This document shows, one piece after another, positions 1-12,236 of a DNA stretch of 64,000 bases (the stretch's first letter is position 1; each line of letters begins with the position of its first letter). The notes beneath the pieces are model-generated. The model saw only the letters and a list, made by a program, of their open reading frames with translations, did not search any database and was not told where the DNA came from. The DNA lies in assembly GCA_035771165.1 (NCBI GenBank), contig JAWNZC010000089.1:1-64000 (forward strand). The letters run 5' to 3'. This DNA comes from Paragorgia papillata (Eukaryota > Cnidaria > Anthozoa > Scleralcyonacea > Coralliidae). Position numbers and translations under genes: made by a program.

Positions 1-452
1 AGAAAGAGGGGAAAGAGGAGGAGGAGGAGAAAGAGGAGGAGGAGGAGAAAGAGGAGGAGGAGGAGAAAGAGGAGGAGGAGGAGGAGGAGAAAGAGGAGGA
101 GGAGGAGGAGAAAGAGGAGAAAGAGGAGAAAGAGGAGAAAGAGGAGGAGGAGGAGGAGAAAGAGGAGGAGGAGAAAGAGGAGGAGGAGAAAGAGGAGAAG
201 GAGGATGAGTAGGAGGAGAAAGAGGAGAAAGAGGAGGAGAAAGAGGAGGAGAAAGAGGAGGAAAAAGAGGGGGAGAAAGAGGAGGAGAAAGAGGAGGGGG
301 AGGAGAAAGAGGAGGAGGAGGAGAAAGAGGAGGAGGAGAAAGAGGAGGAGGAGGAGGATGATGAAGAGGATGAGTAGGAGGAGAAAGAGGAGGAGGAGGA
401 GGAGGAGGAGGAGAAAGAAGAGGAGGAGGAGAAAGAGGAGGAGGAGAACGGG
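1..452. repeat. Polypurine GGA/GAGAAAGAG microsatellite
   Basis: About 450 bases of almost pure purine on the + strand, built from GGA and GAGAAAGAG units with scattered ATGA interruptions. The Arg/Lys-rich open frame across 205-468 is a product of the repeat and is not a gene. Such tracts can form triplex DNA. Confidence 0.95.
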
Positions 453-578
453 GGTGTTTGGGGGTTAACCCAGGGGTGATTGGGGTACCGCATGGGTGAT
501 TGGGGTATCCCAGGGGTGTTTGGGGTTTACCCCTTGGGTGTTTGGGGTTTACCCCTTGGGTGTTTGGGGGTTACCCCA
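453..578. repeat. G-rich minisatellite, about 25-bp units
   Basis: Five or so imperfect copies of a unit resembling GGGTGTTTGGGGTTTACCCC. Each unit contains both G runs and C runs, so it is partly self-complementary. It abuts the purine tract directly. Similar GGGGTGCCCC-type units recur in both arms of the palindrome near 16,440-16,520 and 17,790-17,870. Confidence 0.8.
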
Positions 579-2098
579 GGCGGTTTCGCTATGACAACAC
601 TGCTAATAACCTTCACGCCCGAACATGCCCACGCATGAATACCTCCTCATACCCCCTTATTATCCTCCTTTAACCCACCAAAACAATTAAATATTCTACC
701 ATATATGCAAATCGGGGGTGTTTTGCTCATTAGTAACATTTAATGAGTTTCTGATGGCTTTTCCCCTTTGTGTTCTACACGTACGAGTCTGATTTTTTTA
801 TAAACTACCAAACCATAGCATCCAATTATTTAACCAAGCTCTGTAATATTCCGAAGTAGACTCCGACAATAAAATATATTTAGACTAACAACTCGCTAAG
901 AGTTATCATCCAAAGCGAACCTTGATGAACTTTGCACAGTTCTCGTATAAACACCACAAAAGCGAACCAAATATCTAATATAATATTCACATACAAGATT
1001 ACGTTGCTACTTGCCAGTGTTAATACGCTTTAAACCCCTTAGCTCACGGCTTTTCGAATTGATTCCTCACACTATCTTAAGTTTTCTTATATACGGCTTA
1101 AAGTGATTCCTCATTCTATCTTCTCACGATTTTTTCACTTATAAACAAGGATTTAGTAAGCAATGATTCTAAGATGACTTATTCTGTTTGAATATTATAA
1201 CATGCCCCACAACTGCTGACTGTCGATCAGTAAGGTAAAGTGCATAAATGAAATTTGGTTCCTAATACTTATATAAGTCGAGCATCTTTTGATAATGACG
1301 ATCTTCGGGAATTAGTCGGAGAGCTATCGGTTGTGACGTATTACACGGGGGGTTGAGGAACAGTAGAGGTCCCAAAGGAGCCTGAGACGAATGAAGGACG
1401 CGACGCTGTCTTGCTATGGTAACACTGTTAATGACCTTCTCACCTAGACTTGCATAAGCGCTTAATCTCCTTAATGACCCCTAACGAGTTTCTCTTTTGT
1501 ATCCTGCACGTGCACTCAGGATAAATATGCAAATATCACACTTAGTAACAGAAAGCGTAGCAACGCTTTCAAAGTAATAAATCGCTTTGCCTTTATATTT
1601 CGACATTTAAAATCGTTCTTTTCATGACTTTTTAAAGTGATTCTTCATTCTATCTTCCTACGATTTACTCGCTTATAAACAAGGGTTTAGTTAGCAGTGA
1701 TTCTAGGATGACTTACTCTGTTTGTACTCCAGTTATCTAGCAACGCTTTCAAAGTAATAAATCGCTTTGCCTTTAGTTCATATTTCGACACTTAAAATCG
1801 TTCTTTTCACGACTTCTCGAAGTGATTCCTCATTCTATCTTCCTACAATTTCCTCGCTCATGAACTAGGGTTTAGTTAGCAATAATTCTAGGATGACTTA
1901 CTCTGTTTGAATAACTAGGTCCTAAAAATATAATCCAATCTTGCCCAATCATGTCACAGGTGTTCGTCATGCGTGAGTCATGCGTGAGTCATTCGTGTGT
2001 CATGCGTGAGTCGTGTGTGAGTCATTCGTGAGTCATGCTGAATATTAATGAGGCGGCATCCCTTTGTTTACCTATATGGGGGGGGGGTTATCTACTCA
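575..2098. mobile_element. Stacked relics of long-TIR element termini
   Basis: Three successive, diverged copies of the terminal sequence of the 12.6-34.5 kb element lie here in the same orientation as that element's right arm: about 575-1,318, 1,319-1,740 and 1,741-2,098. Shared landmarks include GTCCCAAAGGAGCCTGAGA, AACGCTTTCAAAGTAATAA and GGATGACTTACTCTGTTTGA. The last copy ends with GAATATTAATGAGGCGGCAT and a G run at about 2,079-2,090. These are ends without a body; no gene is supported inside them. Confidence 0.75.
1968..2040. repeat. 11-bp tandem repeat CATGCGTGAGT
   Basis: Six or seven tandem copies of CATGCGTGAGT with variants (CATTCGTGTGT). The same array, inverted, sits at 37,232-37,345, in each case just inside the GAATATTAATGAGG terminus. 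This marks it as a subterminal repeat of the long-TIR family, possibly a binding-site array. Confidence 0.8.
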
Positions 2099-2159
2099 TG
2101 CGTAACATCGTTATTGTCCCCAGTACCCTGTACTAAAAGAAGTGGCTCCGTTCACTTTT

Positions 2160-4883
2160 ATGTATGCTGCAATGGAGTTCGATATTGATGTGGAACAATT
2201 TCTTTTTGATTTACCAAGTCAGATCGAACAGGCGAGGTGGCAACTTTTCAGTGGGAACTTGAACGCGCTTGAGTTTTGGAAAAGAAGAATCGAAGATTTT
2301 CTAAACGTTTTGAACGTTCGGTGTAGGCGATTTGAAGAAGTTGAAACGGATGTCGGGTTGATTGCCGATTTCGATCAGCTTATGACTGACATTCGGACTC
2401 TTCACCGCATGTTTGACGATACTATTTCTTCTGACCACGATTATATTGCTGAGCTGAACTTCGAACGAGTCGAATGTCCAGATGAAGATGGTGATGGGCC
2501 TGATGAAGAGATGAGTTTATTAGGGAGACCAAGGAAGTCGGTCACAAGAGAAGAAATGGAACGTCTCTACGACATAAGTAGGTCTTGGCGAGAAGTTGCA
2601 GTGCAAATCGGTGTCAGTGAGAGAACGATTCATAGACGGAGACAAGAATTGGGAATGACAACTTCGAGTAGATCGGGACCTCGTAATACGTACTCGAGTA
2701 TATCACAGGACGAACTGTGTACTGTTATTCGGGAAATTTTGAACATTCTCCCGAACGCTGGAGAAAGCTATGTTATTGGAGCATGTAGATCCCGGGGTAT
2801 CTATGTCCAACGCTATCGCCTCAGGGATGCCATTAACACGGTAGACCCTGTGAGCAGAGCATTGCGACGGACAGTTAGCATTATCAGACGTCAATACAGT
2901 GTACGAAGGCCAAACTCTCTTTGGTAAGTAGGAATTATTATATTTAGTATAAATATTATACTCAACTGTAAATTGTCCAGTCAGAAAGCTTGATTTGTAC
3001 CACGTGACCAGTCAATTAACCACAGTGGGGTATATGAGTTCTTGTACCAGATGTGAATGCCAACACACGATTCACGAAGCTGTCAACAATGGCAGAACAA
3101 GAAGATATGTTCTGCCTGAACATTGACAAGAAGATTGTTAGGTTACAAGAAAATAAGAATTCAGAGAATACAAAGAAAGCAACAACGAATGCATCTAGAA
3201 GCCTTGCAACGACACTGTCTTAATATCAACAGAATGGAAACAGACAATGAAAAGCTGACAAAAGTTAAGCTAACTTTATTAAAATTATTTAAGCTTTTTT
3301 TGGAAAGATTAATATATGTTTCGGTATAATTTCATCCCTCACGGTAATTTTTTGTGCAATACCCTGAACTCCAGGTCTATAATTGTATCTCACTTTAAAC
3401 TGTACATGCATTTACAATAGGTTATTTAGCCATCGATGCCACAATATTACATTAACCAACACATAATGTACATGGCTTGGTATACTATTTGACTGCCCAA
3501 TAAATCATCTTGAGTAAATATCTCCTCTATTGTATCTATTGAAACATTAGACCTCTATATTCTATGTTTTGGCAGTACATGCACTGACATTGCTTTATTT
3601 TTTCCACTTTGTAATCCTAGAAAATCATGCTTCCTGAGAAAATGTGTAAATAACTAAATATGAATATAAATAACTTATTTGCCAAACATAGTCAGTCTAC
3701 TGGGAATGCAGGCTCTGGGATAAGATTGCCCTTAGTTTGGATGTGCCATATTAGTTTCCAGACCACTCAAGTCTGCAAAATTAAAATGTTTCTTTACATA
3801 TCAAATAATTCTTAACCCAGTCAGTCTCAACAAGCCCCTTTTCTACTGAATAAAATTGTCTGGCATTAGCCAGAATAGAGTAAAGGCTGTATGTATATCA
3901 CACAGATATAAAAAATTCTTGAAAGAAAAACAAACTTAATTCTAAGAAAGAGAACCATTTTACTCACCCACCAACATGCCCTTTGTGAAGGATTTTTTGG
4001 CTCCTTCCAAAATTCTTTTAATTTAGTCAAGGTATGATATCATACAGTAAGTTATAAATCAAATAAAAATAACTTAATTTGCAATAATAATTCCAATTAT
4101 AGGCACATTGATGGGCACCATAAGTTGATAAGATGGAGATTGGTGATACATGGAGGAATCGATGGCTACAGCAGGTTGATTGTCTTCTTGAAATGTAGCA
4201 CCAACAATAAAGCAGATACTGTACTTAAATTATTTGAGAATGCTGTTGCAGTCCATGGTCTACCTTCACGGGTCCGATCTGATTTTGGTACCGAGAATGT
4301 AGAGGTAGCACGATACATGCTCTATGTAAAGGGTATCAACCGAGGAAGTATGATTACAGAGACATCGGTACACAATCAGCGCATTGAGCGACTGTGGGGA
4401 GAAGTAAAGAGAGTAGTTGTCCGTCACTTTCAAAATATCTTCTACTTTTTAGAGAACAACCAACTGTTGGACCCTCTGAACGAAGTCCATTTATTTGCCC
4501 TTCAGTATGTTTATCTTCCTCGCATTAACAGAGCTCTTGCTGAAATGGAAAGGGACTGGGCCTATCATCCGATTTCAACTGCCAACAGTAGATCACCCCG
4601 TCAACTCTGGCACTATGGGATGTCACGGCTGTTGCAGGTGAACCCCCAGGCAGTCGAGGAAGCAATGATAAGTACTTGGGCTGAATATGGGATTGATGAG
4701 GAGGCACCATTGCCTGATATTGATTCAGGTAATGATGTGGTTGTTCCTGAAACAAGGGTATCATTAAACGAAGAACAGCAACAGCACTTACAATTAATTA
4801 ATCCTTTATTTAATGACAACAATGAAGGAATCAGCAACTATCAACAAACAGTCCAAGAGGTCATGCACCTGTTTCCTGTATGA
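2160..4883 (+). CDS. Integrase-like DDE transposase (IS3EU-type?), two exons
   Basis: The product is an RNase H-fold DDE recombinase expected to cut and join transposon ends in the nucleus. Exons are 2160-2923 and 4103-4883 (about 514 aa from the ATG at 2160; 510 from 2172). The donor is TTG|GTAAGT and the acceptor ATTATAG|GC. The split codon rejoins as Trp, giving W-HIDGHHKL at once, the first catalytic Asp. The second Asp is in RSDFGTENV and the Glu in [10 protein letters not shown], 34 residues later (DD34E). Upstream, [19 protein letters not shown] looks like a helix-turn-helix. The N-terminal ~100 residues are acidic. The open frame before 2160 begins with GTG, so I chose the first ATG. 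No disabling mutation is visible. Family naming (IS3EU or a related integrase-like group) is from memory of the motif pattern; the protein type is well supported. Confidence 0.88.
2924..4102 (+). other. Intron of the integrase-like transposase
   Basis: A 1,179-bp GT-AG intron of AT-rich sequence. The 68-residue open frame at 3,123-3,329 inside it has no recognisable domain and I do not treat it as a gene. Nothing else distinct is seen. Confidence 0.8.
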
Positions 4884-5100
4884 ATTTAAACTACAAAACT
4901 AGAGTGTCTAAAAAAATATATACACATTTAATTGCCATATTTTTTGTACAGAGGTTGCTGGCCTATACCGGTAAATGGAATGCTAGCATGAACAGTCAAG
5001 ACATCAGTTAAAAATGCAATGATCCAAGATCTTGGGCATGAAATTAAGGGATAATTAATCAGTCTGGAGATTTGCATATTTTGTATTACTGTACTAACTA

Positions 5101-5463
5101 CTAAACTACATACCCCCTAGAAAAAAGACAATTCCCCACCAAGGAGCTGAAATACCATCTGACTTTGGGAAGAACCACCTCTCCTGAATAGCGTCGAGAA
5201 TTCCTGAGCCGGGGTAGTGTAGAGGTACCTGTGGCTTGTGGTTGAGTGGTTGTCACAGTTGAATTGGGCCTGGTGGACCTTGAAGACATCGGCGTCGCAA
5301 CAGAATAACATGATGGCAGCTGCTCCTGTCCATGACTTGCAGTGGAAGCATCAGGGCTAAATATGTTATTTAACGTTTGTCTAAATGACGGGTGTGATAA
5401 TATACTACCAACAAGACTTTTAACTTGTTCTTCGTTAACCTCTGGCTCTTCTTTTTCCACCAT
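5101..5463 (-). CDS. Possible first exon of an unknown gene
   Basis: An ATG-started open frame of 120 codons on the opposite strand to the transposase. The first ~30 residues are acidic and helical in character (VNEEQVKSLVGSILSHPSFR), followed by a Ser/Thr/Pro-rich stretch. A possible donor (TCTTCAAG|GTCCAC) lies near residue 60, so the real exon may stop there. I recognise no family. It could be an accessory gene of the neighbouring transposon or an exon of a host gene; it could also be chance. Confidence 0.3.
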   Translation of the reverse strand: MVEKEEPEVNEEQVKSLVGSILSHPSFRQTLNNIFSPDASTASHGQEQLPSCYSVATPMSSRSTRPNSTVTTTQPQATGTSTLPRLRNSRRYSGEVVLPKVRWYFSSLVGNCLFSRGYVV

Positions 5464-6382
5464 GTTTTCAGTTTTCTAGAACGTTGGCCAGAAAGAACGC
5501 GGGCTCTCTTTTACAAACTGCCTTGTATATAAATTTAGACCTTATAAATTTTATAGACCTTATAAATTTAGACCTTATACTGTAAGACTTATAAATTTAG
5601 ACCGTAAAAATTTTTTTAGACCTTATAAAAATTAGACCTTATAAAACCAGTAGATCTTATGTATAAAACATTGGACAATATAATTCACAATTCAATCTGT
5701 ATATATATAAAATAACACAAACTATATCATGAAAGTTGACCCCAATGTGTATTTCAGACTTTTGTCCACTATGGCACCTGATAAATAGTTTCAAGGCCGG
5801 CCTCATGTAAACAAAAACTGTAAATGCAAAATTCAGGCCGGTTCGAGCTGGCCTCATGTAAACACCCCCTTACTTGAATCGATTACTGCATTAATTTTGT
5901 ATCACCAGTTTGTAAAATTAGATGCAAGATGTACATAATGGTTTTAGAACAATTAGCCTGTTGTGTTTATATTATAAGCTATACTCAAATGCTAGATAAT
6001 TTTTTATGTTATGAGAGGCTGTCTAAGCAAGATTAAGTTAAGACCTACAGTACATGTATGATGTATCTTAATCCATTTCTACTTGGACAGCTTCTTAATG
6101 TTTTATTGTAGTTAACACAGAAATGCAGGAATAGTTCAACAAAGAATTTATACATTCCTTCCTTCCTTTCATTTCACAGTAGCCACGTTACTGCTTATAG
6201 CAAAATTTAGCAATAGTTTGGTTTAGGAACAAGGTAGCAATGGGTTAAGTTGTTAGCTGTTAGCAGGTCATGTCTTTAATTTCACATTGATGTGTACAGT
6301 AATGCAATTTTTTCAAAAGACAAAAAGGAAACATTCAACAAAACAAAAGAAGGAAAGAAGTGAAAGCTGAGTAGACAGTCTT
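5464..6382. other. AT-rich spacer with short tandem units
   Basis: Between 5,527 and 5,650 there are about six imperfect units of the type TTTAGACCTTATAAA. At 5,790-5,870 the motif GGCCTCATGTAAACA occurs twice. No gene is visible in the rest. Confidence 0.6.
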
Positions 6383-6526
6383 TGAATGAATGAATGAATG
6401 AATGAATGAATGAATGAATGAATGAATGAATGAATGAATGAATGAATGAATGAATGAATGAATGAATGAATGAATGAATGAATGAATGAATGAATGAATG
6501 AATGAATGAATGAATGAATGAATGAA
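6383..6526. repeat. (TGAA)n microsatellite
   Basis: About 36 perfect TGAA units. The antisense Ile-His-Ser frame across it is an artefact of the repeat. Confidence 0.98.
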
Positions 6527-6577
6527 CAAACGTTATATTAAATTAATAAATTATTATACTTGTAGATAACTGTATTT

Positions 6578-7080
6578 ATTACTCGGAATACCTGTGGTAG
6601 ACGAGCCTAGCTTTCGGTCGTGTTATTGGTATTATTTTTTTTTTTTGGGGGGTCGCGATATTGCCCCAGCAGACTTTGCGAAACCGAGATTTCACTTTCA
6701 CGGCGAGTTGTTTCTTGAACGAAGCTTTTCTTGCCATTTTATCGATGTTTTTTAATATTCCACATTTCTTGGCACACTACACAGCAGTCGTCTCAAATAA
6801 AGATGTCAGAGTAGTCGGACTGTCAGCGAATCAAGGTGTATTAAAAATAATTGGAACTTTAAACTGAAGGAGTGAAGGACGTCAGAGAACAGTCATGTTT
6901 AATAATTGCAAAACCGAGGTTTGGCCAAGTGGCCAGATCAGTGGTTGTCGCTTTTGAACGAAGCTTTTATTGCCATTTTATCGATGTTTTTTAATATTTG
7001 CAAGACATTTCACTGTTTCTCAGTTGTTTACTTGTTTGAATAGCTTTGCAAGTGACCGAGTTATAGTTGATCAATAATGC
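6578..7080. repeat. Dispersed repeat, also present at 18,560-18,860
   Basis: Shares segments such as TTGCCATTTTATCGATGTTT and GCAAGACATTTCACTGTTTC with 18,700-18,790. The first segment is present twice here (6,731 and 6,970), so the copy is internally duplicated. Open frames through it are short and differ between copies, so it is probably a non-coding repeat. Confidence 0.6.
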
Positions 7081-8253
7081 GGCTGACAATTGGCTTTAAT
7101 TCATTATAAACATGCTTACAAAGGCTTTACAATGTTTACAACTGCACACGCCGGCGATCGCGGTAGACCTACTACGTAAAAGATGACGAGCTATTTCAAA
7201 ACAGTCCGACAACTAGACAATGCAAGTATAATAATAAGCACCAAATAGAGCAAATACCGACCCAGGCGTCTTGTTGCTGCCTCCCACCGGTAAGATATCA
7301 ATATGTTGAACATGTTCAGTGCATGTCTAGATATCGCGTGTCGTATTACATTTGGAAACGTGTGTTTTAAAACATGTTTAAATATTTTCTGTTTGTCCGA
7401 ATTTAAACAAATTCTATATCAAAATGATCGCTTGAATCTGCCGAATCCGACACTATAGGTTTAGTCTACTAAATATATTAGATCCGTTGTTTAATTTTCA
7501 GAAAAATGGCCTTGTTTACATTTATACTACATTAGCAAACCTCCGGTGCTTCCTGCACCGCAGCAGTTCATATAAGACCATAGATTCTATTTGTGAAAAT
7601 CTATGCAATTATGCATTGCCATATATTGTCATGTAGTCTTGCTAGAGTACGCACAGGCTACGCGAAGCTTTCAGAAATCAGTAGCCCAAGTGAACGCCTG
7701 AGCAGGCATCTTGTTTGAAATTGTATTATCTTAAGCATTGACTGGATAAGTGACAACTTTTAATCGTTGTTTCAGTTGCATTTCAATTTTAGCCATAATA
7801 ATATGCATGACAAAATTACTGTATGACAAAATTTATATTAAGCTATTTATTATTTAGAGTTGAAAGGGACCTTTTCCTTAAGTACATAATAATAAATTAA
7901 TATACTTAATTATAAATTATATGTAGTTTAAGAAATCATAACATTTTTAATGTGTTTGCTATATTATAATGAAAATATCTTTGTATTATAGTGTTCACAT
8001 TAAGCGATAGTTTTGTAGTGAAATTAACAACATTAACATTGTTTACCTTACATTAAACAATTGTGATTGGCTTAATTTGTTGATTTCTTGCGATCGTATG
8101 AGAGCCACACATGTCATAGAAAGGTATTTGATAGATTCAATTTAATAAAACCATAATGATTGATTACAACTGTTCAACCGCAAGAGGTCAAGTGACACAG
8201 GATCCAACAAATGGTTTTTCTATGGGTAACAAATCTAACCATAATATAGAATT
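7081..8253. other. AT-rich region, nothing recognised
   Basis: No open frame with family resemblance, no tandem repeat and no clear inverted repeat was found here. Confidence 0.5.
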
Positions 8254-8610
8254 TCCATAGTTTTCCCATAGTTTGCAGAAAAAGTACTGAATATATGGCA
8301 ATACTATGAAACTCCATATAATTCCCATAAGGAATGTGGCAATCCTATGGATTTTTGCCAATTTCCTACATTTTCCATATACATGGCTCTGATATGGGGA
8401 GTAGAAGCCCATAGCAAAAGCATACCCTCCTCCATAGTTTTCCCATAGTTTGCAGAAAAAGTAATGAATATATGGGAATACTATGAAACTCCATATAATT
8501 CCCATAAGGAATGAGGGAATCATATGGATTTTTGCCAATTTCCTACATTTTCCATATATATGGCTCTCATATGAAGAGTAGAAGCCCATAGCAAAACCAT
8601 ACCTACCCCA
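8254..8610. repeat. Two tandem copies of a 177-bp unit
   Basis: Units start at about 8,255 and 8,432, each opening with CCATAGTTTTCCCATAGTTT and agreeing at well over 90% of positions; a decayed third start follows near 8,605. CCATA and CCCATA recur every 10-20 bases inside the unit. The antisense frame at 8,188-8,622 simply repeats with the unit. Confidence 0.85.
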
Positions 8611-8649
8611 TGAATAGGCCATAGTTCAACCCATATTTTTTCCATACTT

Positions 8650-8983
8650 GGGCCATATATGTCCCATATCCCCATGTTTGGTAAGGGTAGTTTGTTTGCT
8701 TTCAGCCAACAGTTAAGATTGTGTAATTCCGAGTTTGTTTCATGCTCAAGTTCACCTAGGCCTCCAGCAGAGATGCTTATATTTGTGCCATCTGCGAATA
8801 AATTAGCTGAGGCCTTACAGAGGCAGATCATTCATGTAAATAAAAAAAAGCAAAGGGCCAATAATGCTGCCTCGAGGTACCCCACAGCTAATTGCACTAG
8901 CATTAGACAAACAACCATTTACACTGCATGTTTGGCTCCGGTTGCTTAGATACGAATTAAACCAGCTGAGGGCATCTATATCG

Positions 8984-8985
<2 letters not shown>
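8650..8985 (-). pseudogene. LINE reverse transcriptase fragment
   Basis: On the - strand the sequence encodes a piece of a non-LTR reverse transcriptase: a stretch ending CGVPRGSIIGPLLF, then a frame change, then NLFADGTNISIS and LNCWLKANKLPL. These correspond to the B region (VPQGS.LGPLLF) and the catalytic box C (F/Y-x-DD) of Jockey/CR1/RTE-type polymerases. The box reads FADG, so the second catalytic Asp is lost. There is at least one frameshift between the two blocks. It is a dead, doubly truncated copy. It lies antisense to the 5' part of the open frame that leads into the trihelix protein, so that part is not real coding sequence for the latter. Confidence 0.8.
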
Positions 8986-9712
<727 letters not shown>

Positions 9713-9789
9713 ATGGTTGGTATGATGCAACAGCAGCAGCAGCAGATGCAGGTCCTTTTGTCAAAATTACAACCAAGTAATAAGGATTA

Positions 9790-10352
9790 ATTAGGAAATA
9801 AATTTCAGCTTATCAAATATTTACCTGTTGAAATTCAAAACTAAATGTTATGATGTAAAATGTTATATCAAGGCAAAGTTACAGTTTATGTAATTTATAC
9901 AAAGATGAGTTTATCTTTTTATGTTGGTGTTCCAGAACGTTATATTGTAATAACATGTCATTTAAGAAAGAAAGTTTTCCCTAAAATCTGAAGTAGAGTA
10001 TTGTTTTTAAATATATTTCATTAAATTAGGCATGTCTGACAATAATGCACTTGTTACTGCAGGTACACCCCTACCCAGAGAATCATGGCCCAAACAGTGG
10101 GTAATATGTGGGGTTTTAATTTTTATGTTTCCCATGAAGTAAGTTAAAAAGTTGTTTGTTGCTGTTCAGTAGCCATGCTTCCCAATTGTGTACATTGTGG
10201 TGGCGGTGTTTAAGTGATAAGTGCATAGCCATTGTGCATTTATTTAATACCATACATTGTGCATTTAAATCACAAAACAATATTTATGATCAGCCTTCAA
10301 AACTCTTATTACTGTACATATGTTACCAATGTTAATCTAGTTCAATATGACT
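9790..10352. other. AT-rich spacer
   Basis: No gene, repeat or inverted structure recognised. Confidence 0.5.
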
Positions 10353-10360
10353 GTTCTTCA

Positions 10361-11225
10361 CAGGGGCGCACATTCGAAACTTTTTGGGGGTGCTTTTCGT
10401 TCTGGGACCGACTTTTTTATCACTAGTGCCGAAGCTATGCACCTTCCCAGATCAGGATTTATCTAAAGGGGTTTGGGGTATGCCCCTCAAGAAAATTCTG
10501 AAATGTAGATGCCCTGAAACACCATTTCCAGCACTCTCAGGCGAATATTTCGGTCAAAAAGGCACGGTAAATTGATTGTGATTTTACGCTTTTTTTCCCC
10601 AAAAAATGAACTGACATATTTACCGAGCTACCTCCTCCACAGGCATTTATTTCCCAGCATCTTTCTTTCATAAGGGGGTGCAAATAAATTAAAAACGTCT
10701 GTGGAGGAGGTAGCGTACCGCGTTAAAGCTTGAGAAATCCCATACTATACCTACTCAAATTAAATTTATCATGCTCGTATGAATCAACGCGGACGAATTA
10801 GGGTTAAAATTAAATATTTTAAAACTTTGTCAACACTATGGAGTACAGCCCTAAAACAAGTACTTTCTCAGATATATGGAAACAGACCTCTATCGGGATA
10901 CGAAAAATCCCGATTGAAGACCAGATCTATAAAATCATTATCGCGATCGAGGTCGCGTCGGGATTCGGGATTTTTAAGCAAAATCGGATAAATACCCGAG
11001 GAAATTGTAATGGTTGGATACTCTGGATCAGTCTATTTCATAAGTTTAACGACCATCTCTCCTTAAACTCATTTCCTCTTGATCAAGTTCCCAAAACCAT
11101 CACACCGGACGGTCAAGATGGACCGAAAAGGTAGTCGAATCGACAATTCGGGACCCACTTTTTCAACCGACTCTCAATTGTTGGGGGGTGTCACACACCC
11201 CACACCCCCCTAATGTGCGTCCCTG
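10361..11225. mobile_element. Non-autonomous hAT-type element with 8-bp TSD
   Basis: Ends are CAGGGGCGCACATT at the left and the inverted CAGGGACGCACATT at the right. Perfect 8-bp duplications GTTCTTCA flank it at 10,353-10,360 and 11,226-11,233. CAGGG ends with 8-bp TSD are the hallmark of hAT elements. Inside, a second inverted pair (CTACCTCCTCCACAG at 10,630, complement at 10,700) suggests an older insertion. No transposase is present. Confidence 0.88.
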
Positions 11226-11314
11226 GTTCTTCACCAGAAATAGTTCTAAAGACTTGGAGGGTTAAGGTCAAAATAGTCTGACACAATGTTACCATACAGG
11301 CATGTATGAGCATT

Positions 11315-12109
11315 CTACAAAATTCCGCACACTAAGTACGTTTTCCCAACAGGACTCAGACCAACTTTCAGTTGGTTCTTAAAATCCATAAATTTGTAAT
11401 AGTTGGTTATGGTCCCAAACATCGACTCAACAGAAACTCTTACTGAACTCATACGTTGGTTAAATGAAGCTATCTGTTGGGTCAATTGCACTTCTCTAAA
11501 GAGGGCTTGTACATGTAGATTGAGTGGTTATGCCGGGCCTCCATACAGGCACAATGGGCTACAATTTATCCAAGCAACTCTCTGGAGATCCCCTATTAAT
11601 CCATCTATAAAGCCTAAACAATTCTGCAAGGGAGCACCTCTGCCATGGATGGTTTGTGTATAACGATCCAAAATATCGGGTTGAAGAAATGGCTGGTCCC
11701 AAGATGTCAAGCGATGGTGATGTGCTTCATAAACAAAATTTGTAACGTGTTTGAAAATTAAGCACAGCTCTGTTGGATTGCGACCAAATCGGAAACCATA
11801 TCGGAAAACCTGCAGCAGGATACAAAGCTCTTCCATTCCAGAACACACTGTCCTCTGAGAACAGACAAACTTGTCAGGAAATCCTAACACATGGAGCAGG
11901 GAATCAAGATGGGACTCAGCAAATCTTAACTCGGTTTGGCACTCAGTTCCGTCCCAATTGTCTAAATTAAATTTATCATATTTCCAATAAGGAAATATTT
12001 CCCTTGAAAAGTTTTCTTCGTAAAGAACCGCAAATTCTTCATCGTCAATGATACCTTCGTCGTGAGCGATAACCAATGCATCCCTAACATGTCGAAGTCC
12101 GACTGCCAT
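11315..12109 (-). pseudogene. PIF/Harbinger transposase pseudogene (HARBI1-like)
   Basis: The frame starts at the ATG at 12,109 and reads through an N-terminal region, EELCILLQVFRYGFRF, and LQNCLGFIDGLIGD, where the Asp of FIDG is the first DDE residue of the DDE_4 nuclease. The expected YGDPAYP box reads YGGPA followed by a TAA stop in place of the Tyr codon, so the second catalytic Asp is Gly and the chain is terminated. The frame continues past the stop to RMSSVRVSVESMFG, holding the catalytic Glu, and LSPVGK to 11,315. The 50-80 residues normally between FIDG and the GDPA box are mostly deleted. It is therefore inactive by three independent lesions. Confidence 0.85.
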
Positions 12110-12236
12110 GTTCGCGTCTTGTTTGAAACTTTCCCGCTAAATCGCAGCTAACACGTACCCTGGGTTCCAGTACTCCCGTTTGTAAACACGGCGAAATTGG
12201 CGCGTCGTGAACACTCGCGTCCTGTTGCTAAAACAG

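Noticed and set aside
205..468. 87-codon Arg/Lys-rich frame
   Set aside because: Product of the purine microsatellite; no domain.
6335..6529. Ile-His-Ser repeat protein
   Set aside because: Reverse strand of (TGAA)n.
8188..8622. 144-codon antisense frame with repeated aromatic segments
   Set aside because: Mirrors the 177-bp tandem repeat; one copy differs by frame-neutral changes only by chance and no family is recognisable.
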